The translations under genes and the position numbers were made by a program. A stretch of DNA of 64,000 bases from Alicyclobacillus sp. (GTDB taxonomy: Bacteria; Bacillota; Bacilli; Alicyclobacillales; Alicyclobacillaceae), in NCBI GenBank assembly GCA_023511295.1, contig JAIMBT010000003.1, forward strand, positions 124,001-188,000, in the 5' to 3' direction. Shown here in pieces: positions 1 to 9,080 of this stretch. The first letter of the stretch is position 1, and the number at the start of each line of letters is the position of its first letter. The notes under the pieces were generated by a model. The model saw only the letters and a list, made by a program, of their open reading frames with translations. It did no database searches and had not been told where the DNA came from.

Positions 1-1097
1 TGTTGGGACACGCCCACCCGCACGTCATGGCAGCGATTCGGGAAGCCACCGAGGCCGGAATCCTCTACGGCACGCCGACGCCATGGGAAGTGGAGTTCGC
101 GGAGATGCTGCGCCAGGCGGTGCCGGATTTGGAGCGGATCCGCTTCGTGAACTCCGGGACCGAGGCCGTCATGACCACCATTCGGGTGGCCCGCGGGGTC
201 ACCCAGCGGACCAAGGTGATCAAATTCGAGGGGTGTTACCACGGGCACTCCGACGCGATGCTCGTCGCCGCAGGGTCCGGCCCCTCCTCCATCGGGGTGC
301 CAGACAGCGCCGGCGTCACACCGTCCACGGCGGCGGACGTCGTGACGGTCCCGTTCAACGACCTGAACGCCCTCGACGCCGCCCTCCGAGCGCACGGCCC
401 GGACGTGGCGGCGGTCCTGGTGGAGCCGATTGTCGGGAACTTCGGCATCGTCGCGCCACACCACCCGGACTACCTGCAGCAGGTGATTGAGCGGGCGCAC
501 GCCAACGGATCGCTCGTGATTTTCGACGAAGTCATCACGGCGTTCCGGTTCCACTACGGAACCGCCGCGCAGCGCTACGGCGTCCACCCAGACTTGTTCG
601 CACTCGGCAAAATCATCGGAGGTGGGCTACCGATTGGGGCTTACGGTGGCCGACGCGATGTCATGGAGCGCGTGGCGCCGCTCGGGCCGGTGTACCAGGC
701 TGGTACTATGGCCGGCAACCCGGCATCCGTTCGAGCTGGTATCGCGTGTCTGGAGGTCCTGCGCCAGCCCGGCGTATACGAGCGGATGGACGCCCTCGGC
801 GCGAGACTGGAAGCCGGGTTGTGGGAAGCGGCGGAGCGCGCTGGGCAGGTGGTTCAGATCAACCGCGTCGGCGGGGCGCTGACGGTGTTCTTCACGGACC
901 GGCCCGTCGTGCAGTACCAGGACGCCGCTGCATCCGACGGGTCGCGGTTTGCTCGGTTTTTCCGGGAAATGCTGCATCGCGGCGTGTTTCTCGCTCCATC
1001 CAAATACGAAGCTTGGTTCGTCTCGGCCGCGCACACCGAATCGGACATCGAACAGACCTTGGCGGCAGCCCGGGCGGCGTTTGCCGCCCTGGATTGA
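1..1097 (+). CDS. hemL: Glutamate-1-semialdehyde 2,1-aminomutase, 5'-truncated by window edge
   Basis: PLP enzyme that turns glutamate-1-semialdehyde into 5-aminolevulinate in the C5 route to heme. The window opens inside the gene: the first full codon is a TTG leucine at base 3, within the family's usual LGHAHP stretch, so about 60-65 N-terminal residues lie outside. Visible motifs are [22 protein letters not shown] and the Schiff-base lysine in ALGKIIGGG (codon 609-611). The C-terminal end is complete. It converges with the next gene across a 26-bp gap. It belongs with the later heme genes hemE-hemH-hemY functionally, but it is not adjacent to them. Confidence 0.95.
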   Translation, partial: LGHAHPHVMAAIREATEAGILYGTPTPWEVEFAEMLRQAVPDLERIRFVNSGTEAVMTTIRVARGVTQRTKVIKFEGCYHGHSDAMLVAAGSGPSSIGVPDSAGVTPSTAADVVTVPFNDLNALDAALRAHGPDVAAVLVEPIVGNFGIVAPHHPDYLQQVIERAHANGSLVIFDEVITAFRFHYGTAAQRYGVHPDLFALGKIIGGGLPIGAYGGRRDVMERVAPLGPVYQAGTMAGNPASVRAGIACLEVLRQPGVYERMDALGARLEAGLWEAAERAGQVVQINRVGGALTVFFTDRPVVQYQDAAASDGSRFARFFREMLHRGVFLAPSKYEAWFVSAAHTESDIEQTLAAARAAFAALD

Positions 1098-1123
1098 GGG
1101 TCGGCGGGGGTGGTGTGCGAAGA

Positions 1124-2218
1124 TCAGGCCGCGCGGGCGACGCGCGTGGCTCGAAGGGTGAGCAACGCGGCCAACGCCAACAGGCCGGCGCTGACGCCGT
1201 GGAGCGAGACCAAGTGATACCGGGTGGCGAGGGTCTGCAGCGGCAACAGCCAGTACAGCAGGGAGGCCGCCAGCAAGATCCCCGGCAGCAAGGCCCCGCG
1301 CAGCCGGTACACGCCGAAGATGAGCGCGCCGGCGCACAGGGTCAGCCCGCCCGCCAGCATGGCCTCTGGGTACAGCCGCCACGGCGTCAGCCAGATGCCA
1401 ATCGCCGGTACGACCGTACTCTGGAACACCATCGCGCCCGTAATGTTCCCGAGGGCCAAGCCGTCCTTTCCCTGGCGAATCCACACCACGCTGTTCAGCG
1501 TCTCGGGTAGTTCCGTCGCGATGGGGATGAGGATGGCGGAGAGCACGAACGGCGGGATGTTCCACGCCAGTGCGACCGTTTCCACGCCGCGCGACAACAG
1601 GTGGGCACCGCCGACGATGGCGCCGAGCGAGACGACGAGCTGGAGGGCGACCACGGCCGTGGACGGTCGGTCGGCCTTCCACTGAAGGTAAAGTGGGTGC
1701 AGGTCGTCCGTATCCTCGACGGGCGCCTTGCTGACGAGGGTGCGCGTGATGAACGCGGCGTAGGCAGCCACGAGCAACCATGGCGCCAGCGCGTGTAACG
1801 CAGCATTCGGGATGACGCCCACCACCAGAACGAAGGCGTAGGCGCAGAGAAATGCGCTCATGTCGCGTTCAAACGACCGGCGTTCGATGTGCAGCTGCGC
1901 GGACCCACGGTGACGACCGCGAGTCAAGAACAGGGCGACCGCAATCACGAGAGAGCCGAGCGTGACGAGCAGAAAGGGGGCACCGAGGATGCCGCCGATG
2001 CCCACGTCCTCTGCCGCCCGGTTACTCCGGTCGAACAAGATGGCCGTGATGGGCACGGCGGTTTCCGGCAGCGCCGTGCCGAGAGCGGCGAGGACGCTGC
2101 CGACCGCGCTCTGACCGAGGTGCAACTTGTCACCGAGCCACTCGATGGCGTTGGTGAACAGTTCCGCGCCGAACAAGATCATCACCAGCGCAAACCCCAT
2201 CCAGACGGCTGTCTGCAT
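1124..2218 (-). CDS. Cation/Ca2+ antiporter, CaCA family membrane protein
   Basis: Integral membrane exchanger of the sodium/calcium (CaCA) family. Both alpha-repeats are visible: GTALPETAVP near residue 47 and ATELPETLNS in the second half, each carrying the acidic residue that binds the cation. About ten hydrophobic segments are predicted by eye. An in-frame ATG lies 24 bases further upstream, but ATG 2218 has a GGGGGG ribosome site six bases away and is preferred. It stands alone between convergent hemL and the terminator of the next operon. The ion is not deducible: Ca2+, Na+ or H+ exchange are all possible. Confidence 0.85.
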   Translation of the reverse strand: MQTAVWMGFALVMILFGAELFTNAIEWLGDKLHLGQSAVGSVLAALGTALPETAVPITAILFDRSNRAAEDVGIGGILGAPFLLVTLGSLVIAVALFLTRGRHRGSAQLHIERRSFERDMSAFLCAYAFVLVVGVIPNAALHALAPWLLVAAYAAFITRTLVSKAPVEDTDDLHPLYLQWKADRPSTAVVALQLVVSLGAIVGGAHLLSRGVETVALAWNIPPFVLSAILIPIATELPETLNSVVWIRQGKDGLALGNITGAMVFQSTVVPAIGIWLTPWRLYPEAMLAGGLTLCAGALIFGVYRLRGALLPGILLAASLLYWLLPLQTLATRYHLVSLHGVSAGLLALAALLTLRATRVARAA

Positions 2219-2293
2219 GCACATCCCCCCGGTCGCGGCCATTCATGAGGCTCTCTGTCCACTCTACGCGCCAATCGGTCCAGATATGCGACA

Positions 2294-2325
2294 AGCCCCT
2301 GGAACCGATGAAGGTTCCAGGGGCT
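2294..2325 (-). terminator. Hairpin terminator ending the 2372-3874 unit
   Basis: A perfect 13-bp inverted repeat (AGCCCCTGGAACC and its complement) with a six-base loop. It lies 46 bases beyond the stop of the minus-strand gene at 2372. The bases after the stem on the minus strand begin TTGTC, a weak U tract. Confidence 0.7.
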
Positions 2326-2371
2326 GTGCGCGAGCCGTGTACGCGTCAACCTGCGGACTGCGGCGGTCGCG

Positions 2372-3175
2372 CTACTCGGCGCCGCCCGCAGGCTGGGCGA
2401 TTCGCAGCAGCTCCGCTCGAAATGGCTGGGCAATCTCGTGGACATCTGCATCGCGATCAACAAACAGTGCAAACCAGATGTCGCGCGTCCCTGTCAGAAA
2501 CCAGATCTGACCCTCCGCACCGACCACAGAGGTCTCCAGGACGTCCGACAGTCCGACCTCGCGCTGCAATTTCGAAACCGACCGGCGATATCCGCGGAGC
2601 ACATTGAGGAACGCCTCGTCGTACGGCCTGTCAGACGCACCGACGACTTCATCCTCAAATCCAATCCAACCGAGGACACGGTCGTCGGCCGTCATGCGAA
2701 GGAAGCATTCATGCCAGCTTTCGCTGTCGAACAGCGGGACCGACGCAGCGTACCGCTCGTAGGGCAGCGCATGGCGCTGGAACAGCTTGGGCGGGTCACT
2801 GTGACGGCTTCCCGAGCCGACCACCTCGACATCCGGGACGGCGTCCGTCGGCGCCGGCTCGGCAGCATGCATCGGCGCCGCAGCCTGTGTGGTCGCAGAC
2901 GCCTCCGCCGTCGACGCACGCGGAGCGCGAGCTCCAATCTCCGCGGTCCGCTCTCCTTGTGCGATCGGGCCCGCCGCCGCTCGCATGGGCTCCAGCTGGG
3001 GGGAGCGCTGCTGCTCGGGGTCACTGTCGAGATCTGGCTGCACGGCCTTCCCACGAGACTTCGCCGGACGGTGCTCTGGCGCCGCAGACGTCCCCCGGCC
3101 GCGAAGCAGGAACACGTTTAACCAGACGATGAGACACACCAGCACCAAGACGACCAGAATCAGGCCAAACAGCAC
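2372..3175 (-). CDS. Membrane-anchored protein of unknown function
   Basis: Not recognised as a named family. One hydrophobic helix occupies residues 2-25. A long low-complexity linker rich in A, P, E and R follows to about residue 135, and a compact C-terminal domain covers about 140-262 with a patterned end (ETSVVGAEGQIWFLTG, then WFALFVDRDADV). That pattern has some resemblance to Roadblock/LC7-type domains, but this is only an impression. The GTG start has GGGAGG eight bases upstream. It follows the HlyD-type gene after 57 bases on the same strand, so the two are probably co-transcribed. Confidence 0.6.
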   Translation of the reverse strand: MLFGLILVVLVLVCLIVWLNVFLLRGRGTSAAPEHRPAKSRGKAVQPDLDSDPEQQRSPQLEPMRAAAGPIAQGERTAEIGARAPRASTAEASATTQAAAPMHAAEPAPTDAVPDVEVVGSGSRHSDPPKLFQRHALPYERYAASVPLFDSESWHECFLRMTADDRVLGWIGFEDEVVGASDRPYDEAFLNVLRGYRRSVSKLQREVGLSDVLETSVVGAEGQIWFLTGTRDIWFALFVDRDADVHEIAQPFRAELLRIAQPAGGAE

Positions 3176-3232
3176 GGTCAGCCCTCCCTGTTGCCGTGTC
3201 CGCGCAGGCTACCCGGAGTGAGCAGCCCCGCG

Positions 3233-3874
3233 TCAGCGATGAATTCGAACCGTGGCGTTCATCTGCGGGACGATGTACTTACCGCCCGTGCCGGTAATGG
3301 AAATCTCGACCGGAATCCGCTGCACTTCCTTCGTGAAGGTGCCCGTCGCCGACCCGGACGGCAGAACCGTCTTGGACGCGGCGGACTCGTTGCCGATGCG
3401 CATCACGGTCCCGCTGAAGGAATCGCCGGGGTAGGCGTCCACGTAGATGTCGACCGCTTGCCCGACCTTGATGTGGCGCACCTCGGTCTCGGTGACGTAC
3501 GCCGTCACGTACTCGTTCTGGACATCCGCAATTGCGCCGAGCATCGTTCCCTGGCCAACCGTTTCCCCTGTGATGGCGCTGTTTTGCAAGACCTCGCCGG
3601 AGGCTGGAGCGGTCACGTCGATGGTCTGCCCGGTCGGCAACTGCTCTCGCCCGATGACGTCGCCCGCATGGACGGTCTGGCCTTGGGCCAGGTTCCAACT
3701 CACCAGTTTGCCTGGGGTCAGTCCGACCACGTAGGTCATCTTTGCGTCGATGTGCGCATCGTTCTCCGTGATGTAGTTCTGGCGGTTGTAGAAGTACCAA
3801 ATGCCTCCGATGGCAGCGGCCACGATGACGATGAAGATGACCACATTGACCAGGATCATTTGCCTTGCTCGCAT
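3233..3874 (-). CDS. HlyD/EmrA-type membrane fusion protein, short form
   Basis: Periplasmic-adaptor-type protein, 213 residues, with one N-terminal membrane helix (about 7-27). A split biotinyl-lipoyl-like domain follows (ITENDAHIDAKM near 35-46; VTAPASGEV near 87-95), then a beta-barrel region ending IVPQMNATVRIHR. The coiled-coil hairpin of longer family members is missing. Such proteins normally partner an MFS or ABC exporter, but no exporter is in the same unit; the nearest ABC genes lie upstream on the same strand beyond a promoter. Start ATG 3874 is preceded by GAGGG. Confidence 0.75.
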   Translation of the reverse strand: MRARQMILVNVVIFIVIVAAAIGGIWYFYNRQNYITENDAHIDAKMTYVVGLTPGKLVSWNLAQGQTVHAGDVIGREQLPTGQTIDVTAPASGEVLQNSAITGETVGQGTMLGAIADVQNEYVTAYVTETEVRHIKVGQAVDIYVDAYPGDSFSGTVMRIGNESAASKTVLPSGSATGTFTKEVQRIPVEISITGTGGKYIVPQMNATVRIHR

Positions 3875-3913
3875 GTTCGTCCCTCGCTCTCCGGTGCAGC
3901 CTATCCGGCAGAA

Positions 3914-3942
3914 AGTTTACTGGGGATATGTTTCGATCCCAA
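3914..3942 (-). promoter_or_regulatory. Putative sigma-A promoter for the HlyD unit
   Basis: On the minus strand, -35 TTGGGA (3937-3942) and -10 TAAACT (3914-3919) are separated by 17 bases, about 40 bases before the HlyD start. Confidence 0.45.
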
Positions 3943-3998
3943 AACAGTCTCTATTGTAATATGCGTAACCGGAAAAGAAAAGGGATGGTTCAGCGGTG

Positions 3999-4838
3999 TC
4001 ACGACATCCGTTCGTCGTTCCCCACGACCTTGTTGAGCAGTGCCAATCCGCGGGGCCGCAACCGCCACCGTGCCACCATCAGGAGCGCGGCACAGAGGAT
4101 GGTGTACACCCCGATGAACACGAGCCAACTCCGCTCTGGGCCGGTGACGGCATTTTCAAGCCGTGCCTCCACCCAGAGCGGATTCAACTGCAACAGCCAG
4201 TTTCCCCAGCGCGGAAGGAACTCATCCACGGGAAAGCGGGTCGCGACGTACCGCAGTCCGTACCCGGCTCCCCCGGTCGCGAGGGTCATCGTGGCCACCG
4301 TGGCGTAACTGAGGACCGTACTCCACCCAGAGCGCAGGGCAATCGTGGACCACGCCACAGACAGCGCGGCAATCACGACAATCGTGAACAGTTGAAACCC
4401 GAATACAGCGAGCGTCTCCTGCGGAACCGCGCCGCCGAACAGAAACACCAGGCTGTACAGCGGCAACGTGACCACGAGCAAAAGTGCCAGGAGCGCGCTC
4501 GAGCTCAGCACCTTTCCCGCCAAAATCCCGAAGGGAGACATCGGCGTGGTCAACAGAACGGCCAACGTCCGCCGCTCGCGCTCACCGCTGACCGCCGTCG
4601 CCGCGAAGGCCGGCGTGAGATACGCCGCCACCACCATCTGCAGCAGGCTGACGATGAGAAAGACCTGTTCACTGCGGGCAGGAAGAAGCAGAGAGAATTG
4701 CCCCTGTACGTTTTCGTACAGCAAAAAGAAGGTCAACACGGCCATGCACAGCAGGTAGAAGACAATCACCATCGGCGCACGGGCGGTTCGCATCCGCTGC
4801 CGAAACTCCTTGTTGACCAGTGGGTTGTGCCACCACAT
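3999..4838 (-). CDS. ABC-2 type transporter permease
   Basis: Membrane subunit, 279 residues, with about six hydrophobic segments. The motif SGERERRTLAVLLTTPMSP is typical of ABC-2 permeases (ERxxxTLexLLxTP). The start is ATG 4838: it shares one base with the TGA of the ATPase gene and has GGAGG upstream. In-frame sequence further upstream only shadows the ATPase gene. It is the last gene of a three-gene translationally coupled operon. Export of an unknown substrate, or a role in envelope organisation with the large exported protein, is inference. Confidence 0.88.
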   Translation of the reverse strand: MWWHNPLVNKEFRQRMRTARAPMVIVFYLLCMAVLTFFLLYENVQGQFSLLLPARSEQVFLIVSLLQMVVAAYLTPAFAATAVSGERERRTLAVLLTTPMSPFGILAGKVLSSSALLALLLVVTLPLYSLVFLFGGAVPQETLAVFGFQLFTIVVIAALSVAWSTIALRSGWSTVLSYATVATMTLATGGAGYGLRYVATRFPVDEFLPRWGNWLLQLNPLWVEARLENAVTGPERSWLVFIGVYTILCAALLMVARWRLRPRGLALLNKVVGNDERMS

Positions 4839-5782
4839 CAAGGTGCCGCCTCCACGCTTGTGTCGTGGGACGCCGTCAAGCGCAAGAACAAGGCTTCGAC
4901 GTCCACCGCCTCTTCGTAGAACTGCTGGACAGCCACACCGGCTGTCACCAGCCGCTGCAGCAGTTCGGCCTGTTGTCCGGTCGTCCCGCCGTACTGCACC
5001 TGCGCGCCACCGGGCCGCAGGCGAAACTCGACGACGCGGCCGTCGGCCGCCAGCGCATGCCGCCAGACGTGCTCCGGCGCCTCGCCGACCACTTGCAGCG
5101 TCCGATAGGCGGAGGTGTGATTGCGCAGCACGTCCACCGAGGCCACTGCTTGCAGCTCCCCACTTCGCATGAAGCCCAATTCGTCGGCGACTTCGACCAA
5201 CTCGTGCAGAATGTGTGAGCTGAGCAGGACCGTCTTCCCCGCATCCTTCAGCTTCAACAGGATGGCCCGCATTTCCAAGCGGGATCGCGGGTCGAGTCCG
5301 GACGAAGGTTCGTCCAGCACGAGCACCGCCGGGTCGTGCATGAGGCATCGCGCGAGTTCCAGCCGCTGCTGCATGCCGCGAGACAGCGCGTTGACGTACG
5401 CGTCCTGTTTATCCTCCAATCCCACCCACGCAAGTAACTCCCGCGCCCGCTGTCGCGCGACGGGTCGCGGCACCCGGTAGCAGTCCGCGTAGAACTGCAG
5501 GTACTCCATGCACCGGATGTCGTCGAACACGCCGAATGAATCCGGCATGTAGCCGACGGACCGGCGGACGGCCACCGGGTCTTGCGCCACCTCAAAACCG
5601 TTGACGAACGCCCGGCCCGACGTCGGCGCCGTCAACGTCACGAGCATGGACAGTGTGGTGGTCTTCCCGGCCCCGTTCTCTCCAACAATCCCGAACACCG
5701 TGCCCGGCCGAACCGTGAGGTTGAGTTGATTGACCACCAGCTGACGGCCGTAGCGTTTGCAGAGGTTCTCCGTCCGAATCAC
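4838..5782 (-). CDS. ABC transporter ATP-binding protein
   Basis: Cytoplasmic ATPase, 314 residues. Walker A is GENGAGKTT (34-42), the signature is LSRGM (133-137) and Walker B is LVLDEP (154-159). It has the C-terminal extension usual for drug- or lipid-type ABC-2 exporters. The GTG start overlaps the TGA of the upstream gene (GTGA) and its stop overlaps the permease ATG, so translation of all three is coupled. No substrate can be assigned. Confidence 0.93.
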   Translation of the reverse strand: MIRTENLCKRYGRQLVVNQLNLTVRPGTVFGIVGENGAGKTTTLSMLVTLTAPTSGRAFVNGFEVAQDPVAVRRSVGYMPDSFGVFDDIRCMEYLQFYADCYRVPRPVARQRARELLAWVGLEDKQDAYVNALSRGMQQRLELARCLMHDPAVLVLDEPSSGLDPRSRLEMRAILLKLKDAGKTVLLSSHILHELVEVADELGFMRSGELQAVASVDVLRNHTSAYRTLQVVGEAPEHVWRHALAADGRVVEFRLRPGGAQVQYGGTTGQQAELLQRLVTAGVAVQQFYEEAVDVEALFLRLTASHDTSVEAAP

Positions 5783-7776
5783 TGCATGCGCACCCTCCCT
5801 TCCGGGAACGTCAGGACGTCGCCGAACTCGCGCACGAGCTGCAACGCCGAATCCGTCGAGATGCGGACGTCCTGGACGAGTTGAACTCCGCTCGCCGCCT
5901 CGGCGTCGGTCGTCGCCATCACCACTGCGGCCGATTTATCCGGACTGCTTGCAAGCAACTTCATATCTGCCGCGTAGGCACTCAGGGACCGACCGATGCC
6001 CCGCGTCAAGTCGCGGTTGTAGTCGACGTACGATTGCAGATAGGATCCTGCCGTTCCAACGGACGACGCATGATCCATGGACACGGCCTGCCCCGGGCTC
6101 AAGTCCCCGAGTTCGTACAGGTGGCCGTTCCACCCGACGGCCACGTCGTGCAGCGGATACGGCGTGTCGTTCTCCACCGTCCCGGACAGCATCCCCTGCG
6201 CGGCGCCGAGCCGCAGGTCAATCCAGCCTTGCCCGCTCACCGTGCCGCTGGCGACGATGTCGTGAACAATCCACCGCCCGGTATTGTGCAACTGAATGAC
6301 GGTGGCAGACCCGTGCACCACGTCCGTGCTGCTGACGCGCCGGCTGTCCGCCTGAACCATCGGCAGGATCTCCACGCCCCGCTCCGCGGTGAGGGTGACG
6401 TCTTCCGGGTACGGCGCAGTGAAGCTGCGAACGGACACCGTCTCAGCGGTCCCGTCCCCGACCAGGTCGGTGACACCGACTGCATCGCTCAGCACGCCCC
6501 CAGGCCGTTGCGAGAGACCCACCGCGTACATCACGGCGGTGGTGACCACGCTCAAGATGGGTAAGATGGCCCACGCCCACGGCTCAGCCTGCAGGCGCCG
6601 CAACAGGACGAACAGTCCCGGTCCGACGACGGCGATATACAAGGCGAAGACGAGCCCCCACAGCCGTAACGACGGGACCCGCAGCGGTGCCAACACGCTG
6701 CTGGCCGAAGCCAGGCTGTCGATGGGGTTCGCCGTGAGCCCGGGCGGCAGGGCGCTCTGGCGATTGTCGGCACCTTGACTCAGCACCTCGGTCCACAGGC
6801 TCGGGTTGTTCTGCCATGTCAACAGCGCCGATTGTGCGGGTTCGAATCCGGTCTGGACCACGGTGCCGCGCCCCACGTGGAGCGCGGCCAGCAACGGCGC
6901 TTCGTCCGTCCCGGCCCACAGGTCCGCTCCGGCCCGCACAGCCCGTGCGTCAACCACCACCGGCACAGGAGGCGACGAAGCCGTCCCAGCGAATCGCGCC
7001 AGGTCCTGGCCCGAATCTTTTCGCAGGGGCCCAGGCAGCAACGGAAGCACACCGTTCCAATCGGGTACCGCAGGGTCCGTCCCCGTCACGACCAGCAACC
7101 CGCCCAATTCCACCCAGTGCAGAAGCGCCTTCTGATGCGCGGTATCCATGCGCGTGAGTTCGGTTGGACTCGCCACAACGGCGGTCAGGTCGGCCATCAG
7201 GTCGTCTTGAACCGGCATCGTCGCTGCGGGTACCGCCAAGGGGAGAACGGGCAGACCATCGGGTCCATCCGAACTCCCCGTCAGGAACTGCGCGGCCTGA
7301 GGCGCATCCGACAGCACGGCGACAAACGCCGCGCGGCCCATCTGGTTCCCGGAGAGCCGTACAGAAGCGGCCATCTGGCCGCCGACCCAGCATTCGACTG
7401 CGCCGTTCTCGTCCACCACCCAACCGGGAACGGCGATATCCTGCTCCACGGTCTTGCCGCTCTGCAATCGCACGGTCCAACGCAACACCCCAGCGGCATC
7501 CCGGGTCCCGTCGAATGAACCGGCGACGTCCACCTGCAACACGGCCGTTTCCGAGGGGCCGCTGTCGTGCAACCGCACCTCGACGGGCACCCACGTGTAC
7601 TTGCTGTAAAATCCGTTCAGCCCGACGGAAGCCGACATCGAGACGGTGCGCTCCGCTCCAAACGCGTCGATTGGCCCGATGGACAGCGCGACCGCGAGGC
7701 TCGCCAACACGGTCCGCACCGTGCGGCTCGTGAAGCGCCAACCGGCTTGTCCCGGCCACCTTGAAACCCGTCTCAC
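5779..7776 (-). CDS. Large exported/membrane protein with amidotransferase-like domain, ABC-associated
   Basis: Protein of 665 residues. It has a signal-type N-terminus (hydrophobic about 22-42 after a basic stretch), a beta-rich region, and then a segment resembling class I glutamine-amidotransferase-like folds (LLHWVELGGLLVVTGTDP near 220-240). No catalytic Cys-His-Glu triad is evident there. Two to three membrane helices lie around 370-425 and a second extracytoplasmic region follows. GTG start with GGAGGG. It leads the ABC operon with a 4-base overlap, so it probably forms a complex with, or is served by, the transporter. Function unknown. Confidence 0.75.
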   Translation of the reverse strand: MRRVSRWPGQAGWRFTSRTVRTVLASLAVALSIGPIDAFGAERTVSMSASVGLNGFYSKYTWVPVEVRLHDSGPSETAVLQVDVAGSFDGTRDAAGVLRWTVRLQSGKTVEQDIAVPGWVVDENGAVECWVGGQMAASVRLSGNQMGRAAFVAVLSDAPQAAQFLTGSSDGPDGLPVLPLAVPAATMPVQDDLMADLTAVVASPTELTRMDTAHQKALLHWVELGGLLVVTGTDPAVPDWNGVLPLLPGPLRKDSGQDLARFAGTASSPPVPVVVDARAVRAGADLWAGTDEAPLLAALHVGRGTVVQTGFEPAQSALLTWQNNPSLWTEVLSQGADNRQSALPPGLTANPIDSLASASSVLAPLRVPSLRLWGLVFALYIAVVGPGLFVLLRRLQAEPWAWAILPILSVVTTAVMYAVGLSQRPGGVLSDAVGVTDLVGDGTAETVSVRSFTAPYPEDVTLTAERGVEILPMVQADSRRVSSTDVVHGSATVIQLHNTGRWIVHDIVASGTVSGQGWIDLRLGAAQGMLSGTVENDTPYPLHDVAVGWNGHLYELGDLSPGQAVSMDHASSVGTAGSYLQSYVDYNRDLTRGIGRSLSAYAADMKLLASSPDKSAAVVMATTDAEAASGVQLVQDVRISTDSALQLVREFGDVLTFPEGRVRMQ

Positions 7777-7820
7777 GCGCCGCCCTCCTGTCCTCGTCTA
7801 TCGACACGCTGCTGACTTGC

Positions 7821-7850
7821 ATTGTACCGTTTCTCGCACGGGTTGACCAA
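7821..7850 (-). promoter_or_regulatory. Promoter of the ABC operon
   Basis: Minus strand: TTGGTC (7845-7850), 18-base spacer, TACAAT (7821-7826). It lies about 45 bases before the GTG start at 7776, back to back with the moaA promoter. Confidence 0.5.
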
Positions 7851-7937
7851 CCAGCGGCCTGGACCCCGGCCCTTTGCAGCGGAGGAATGGGCTTCTGAAC
7901 GGATTCACGTGTCCCGGCGCACGACCCCGCTTTTCCG

Positions 7938-7966
7938 GCGACAGCCGCCCTGGGGTGCGGTACAAT
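7938..7966 (+). promoter_or_regulatory. Promoter of moaA
   Basis: GCGACA (7938-7943), 17-base spacer, TACAAT (7961-7966). Transcription would start near 7973, leaving a leader of only about 16 bases that is mostly the ribosome site GGGAGGTGG. This leaves no room for a Moco-type riboswitch. Confidence 0.5.
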
Positions 7967-7988
7967 AGCCGCAGGGAGGTGGTACTGC

Positions 7989-9026
7989 GTGGCGAATTCC
8001 ATCGACGCGCGTGGACCGCTGCAGGACAAGCTGAATCGGCTCTTGCGCGACCTGCGCATCTCCGTCACCGACCGCTGCAATTTTCGCTGCACATACTGCA
8101 TGCCGAAGGAAGTGTTCGGTCCGGATTTCGCGTTCCTCCCCCATGAGGAGCTGCTGACCTTTGAGGAGATTGTCCGTCTTGCGGGCGTGTTCGCCCGCGG
8201 CGGTGTGCAAAAGATCCGCCTGACCGGCGGTGAACCCCTGCTGCGCCGGGACATTGAACGCCTGGTGAGCATGCTCGCACAGGTTCCGGGAATCGATGAC
8301 ATCGCTTTGACCACCAACGGGTCCCTGCTCACGCCAAGGCGCGCTCAGCAGCTGGCTGAAGCGGGTCTGAAACGCGTGACGGTGAGCCTCGACTCCCTTC
8401 GCGATGAAACCTTTATGGCCTTGAACGACGTGCATTTCCCGGTGGCGCGCGTGCTGGCCGCGATTGACGCCGCAGCGGCGGCGGGGCTGCGACCCGTGAA
8501 GGTGAACATGGTGGTCAAGCGGGGCGTCAACGATGCGGACGTGGTCGAGATGGCCGAGTACTTTCGCGGCACCGGGCATATCCTGCGGTTCATCGAATAC
8601 ATGGACGTCGGCAACAGCAACGGTTGGCGGATGGACGATGTGGTCTCGGCTGGAGAGATTTTGGAGCGCCTGAATGCCCGTTGGCCGTTGCACCCGGTGG
8701 CGCCGGCCCGGCCGGGCGAAGTGGCGACGCGTTACGTCTATGACGACGGCGGCGGGGAGATTGGCGTCATCGCTTCGGTCACGCGGGCGTTCTGCGGCAC
8801 CTGTACCCGAGCCCGGCTGTCGCCGGAGGGCGCGCTGTACACCTGCCTGTTTGGCACCCGCGGCACCGACTTCCGCACACCGCTGCGAACCGGCGCGACC
8901 GACGACGAACTGTTCGCACGGTTGCAACAGGTGTGGGGAAGCCGGGTGGACCGCTACTCCGAACTGCGGAGCGATGCGACCCGGCCAGCCCGTCCGAAAG
9001 TAGAGATGTCGCACATCGGCGGCTGA
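7989..9026 (+). CDS. moaA: GTP 3',8-cyclase MoaA
   Basis: Radical SAM enzyme that converts GTP to 3',8-cyclo-7,8-dihydro-GTP, the first step of molybdenum cofactor synthesis. The SAM-cluster motif is C30-X3-C34-X2-C37 (CNFRCTYC). The C-terminal GTP-binding cluster is C269-X2-C272-X13-C286 (CGTC...TC). The protein ends in the conserved double glycine (HIGG). Length 345 is normal. GTG start with GGGAGGTGG. It is monocistronic here; moeA is 18 kb away and no moaC, moaD or moaE is in the window. Confidence 0.97.
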   Translation: MANSIDARGPLQDKLNRLLRDLRISVTDRCNFRCTYCMPKEVFGPDFAFLPHEELLTFEEIVRLAGVFARGGVQKIRLTGGEPLLRRDIERLVSMLAQVPGIDDIALTTNGSLLTPRRAQQLAEAGLKRVTVSLDSLRDETFMALNDVHFPVARVLAAIDAAAAAGLRPVKVNMVVKRGVNDADVVEMAEYFRGTGHILRFIEYMDVGNSNGWRMDDVVSAGEILERLNARWPLHPVAPARPGEVATRYVYDDGGGEIGVIASVTRAFCGTCTRARLSPEGALYTCLFGTRGTDFRTPLRTGATDDELFARLQQVWGSRVDRYSELRSDATRPARPKVEMSHIGG

Positions 9027-9036
9027 CCGGAAAGCG

Positions 9037-9074
9037 CGGCGAGGCCGGCGGAAGCTCCGCCGCCTCGCCGTTTT
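9037..9074 (+). terminator. Intrinsic terminator of moaA
   Basis: Arms 9037-9052 and 9056-9070 pair over 15 bp with one bulged C and a short loop, followed by TTTT (9071-9074). It sits between convergent moaA and the SDR gene and may serve both directions. Confidence 0.8.
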
Positions 9075-9080
9075 GCGCGG

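Noticed and set aside
4839-5348. N-terminal extension of the ABC permease
   Set aside because: This stretch is the ATPase gene in another frame; ATG 4838 has GGAGG and the TGATG junction.
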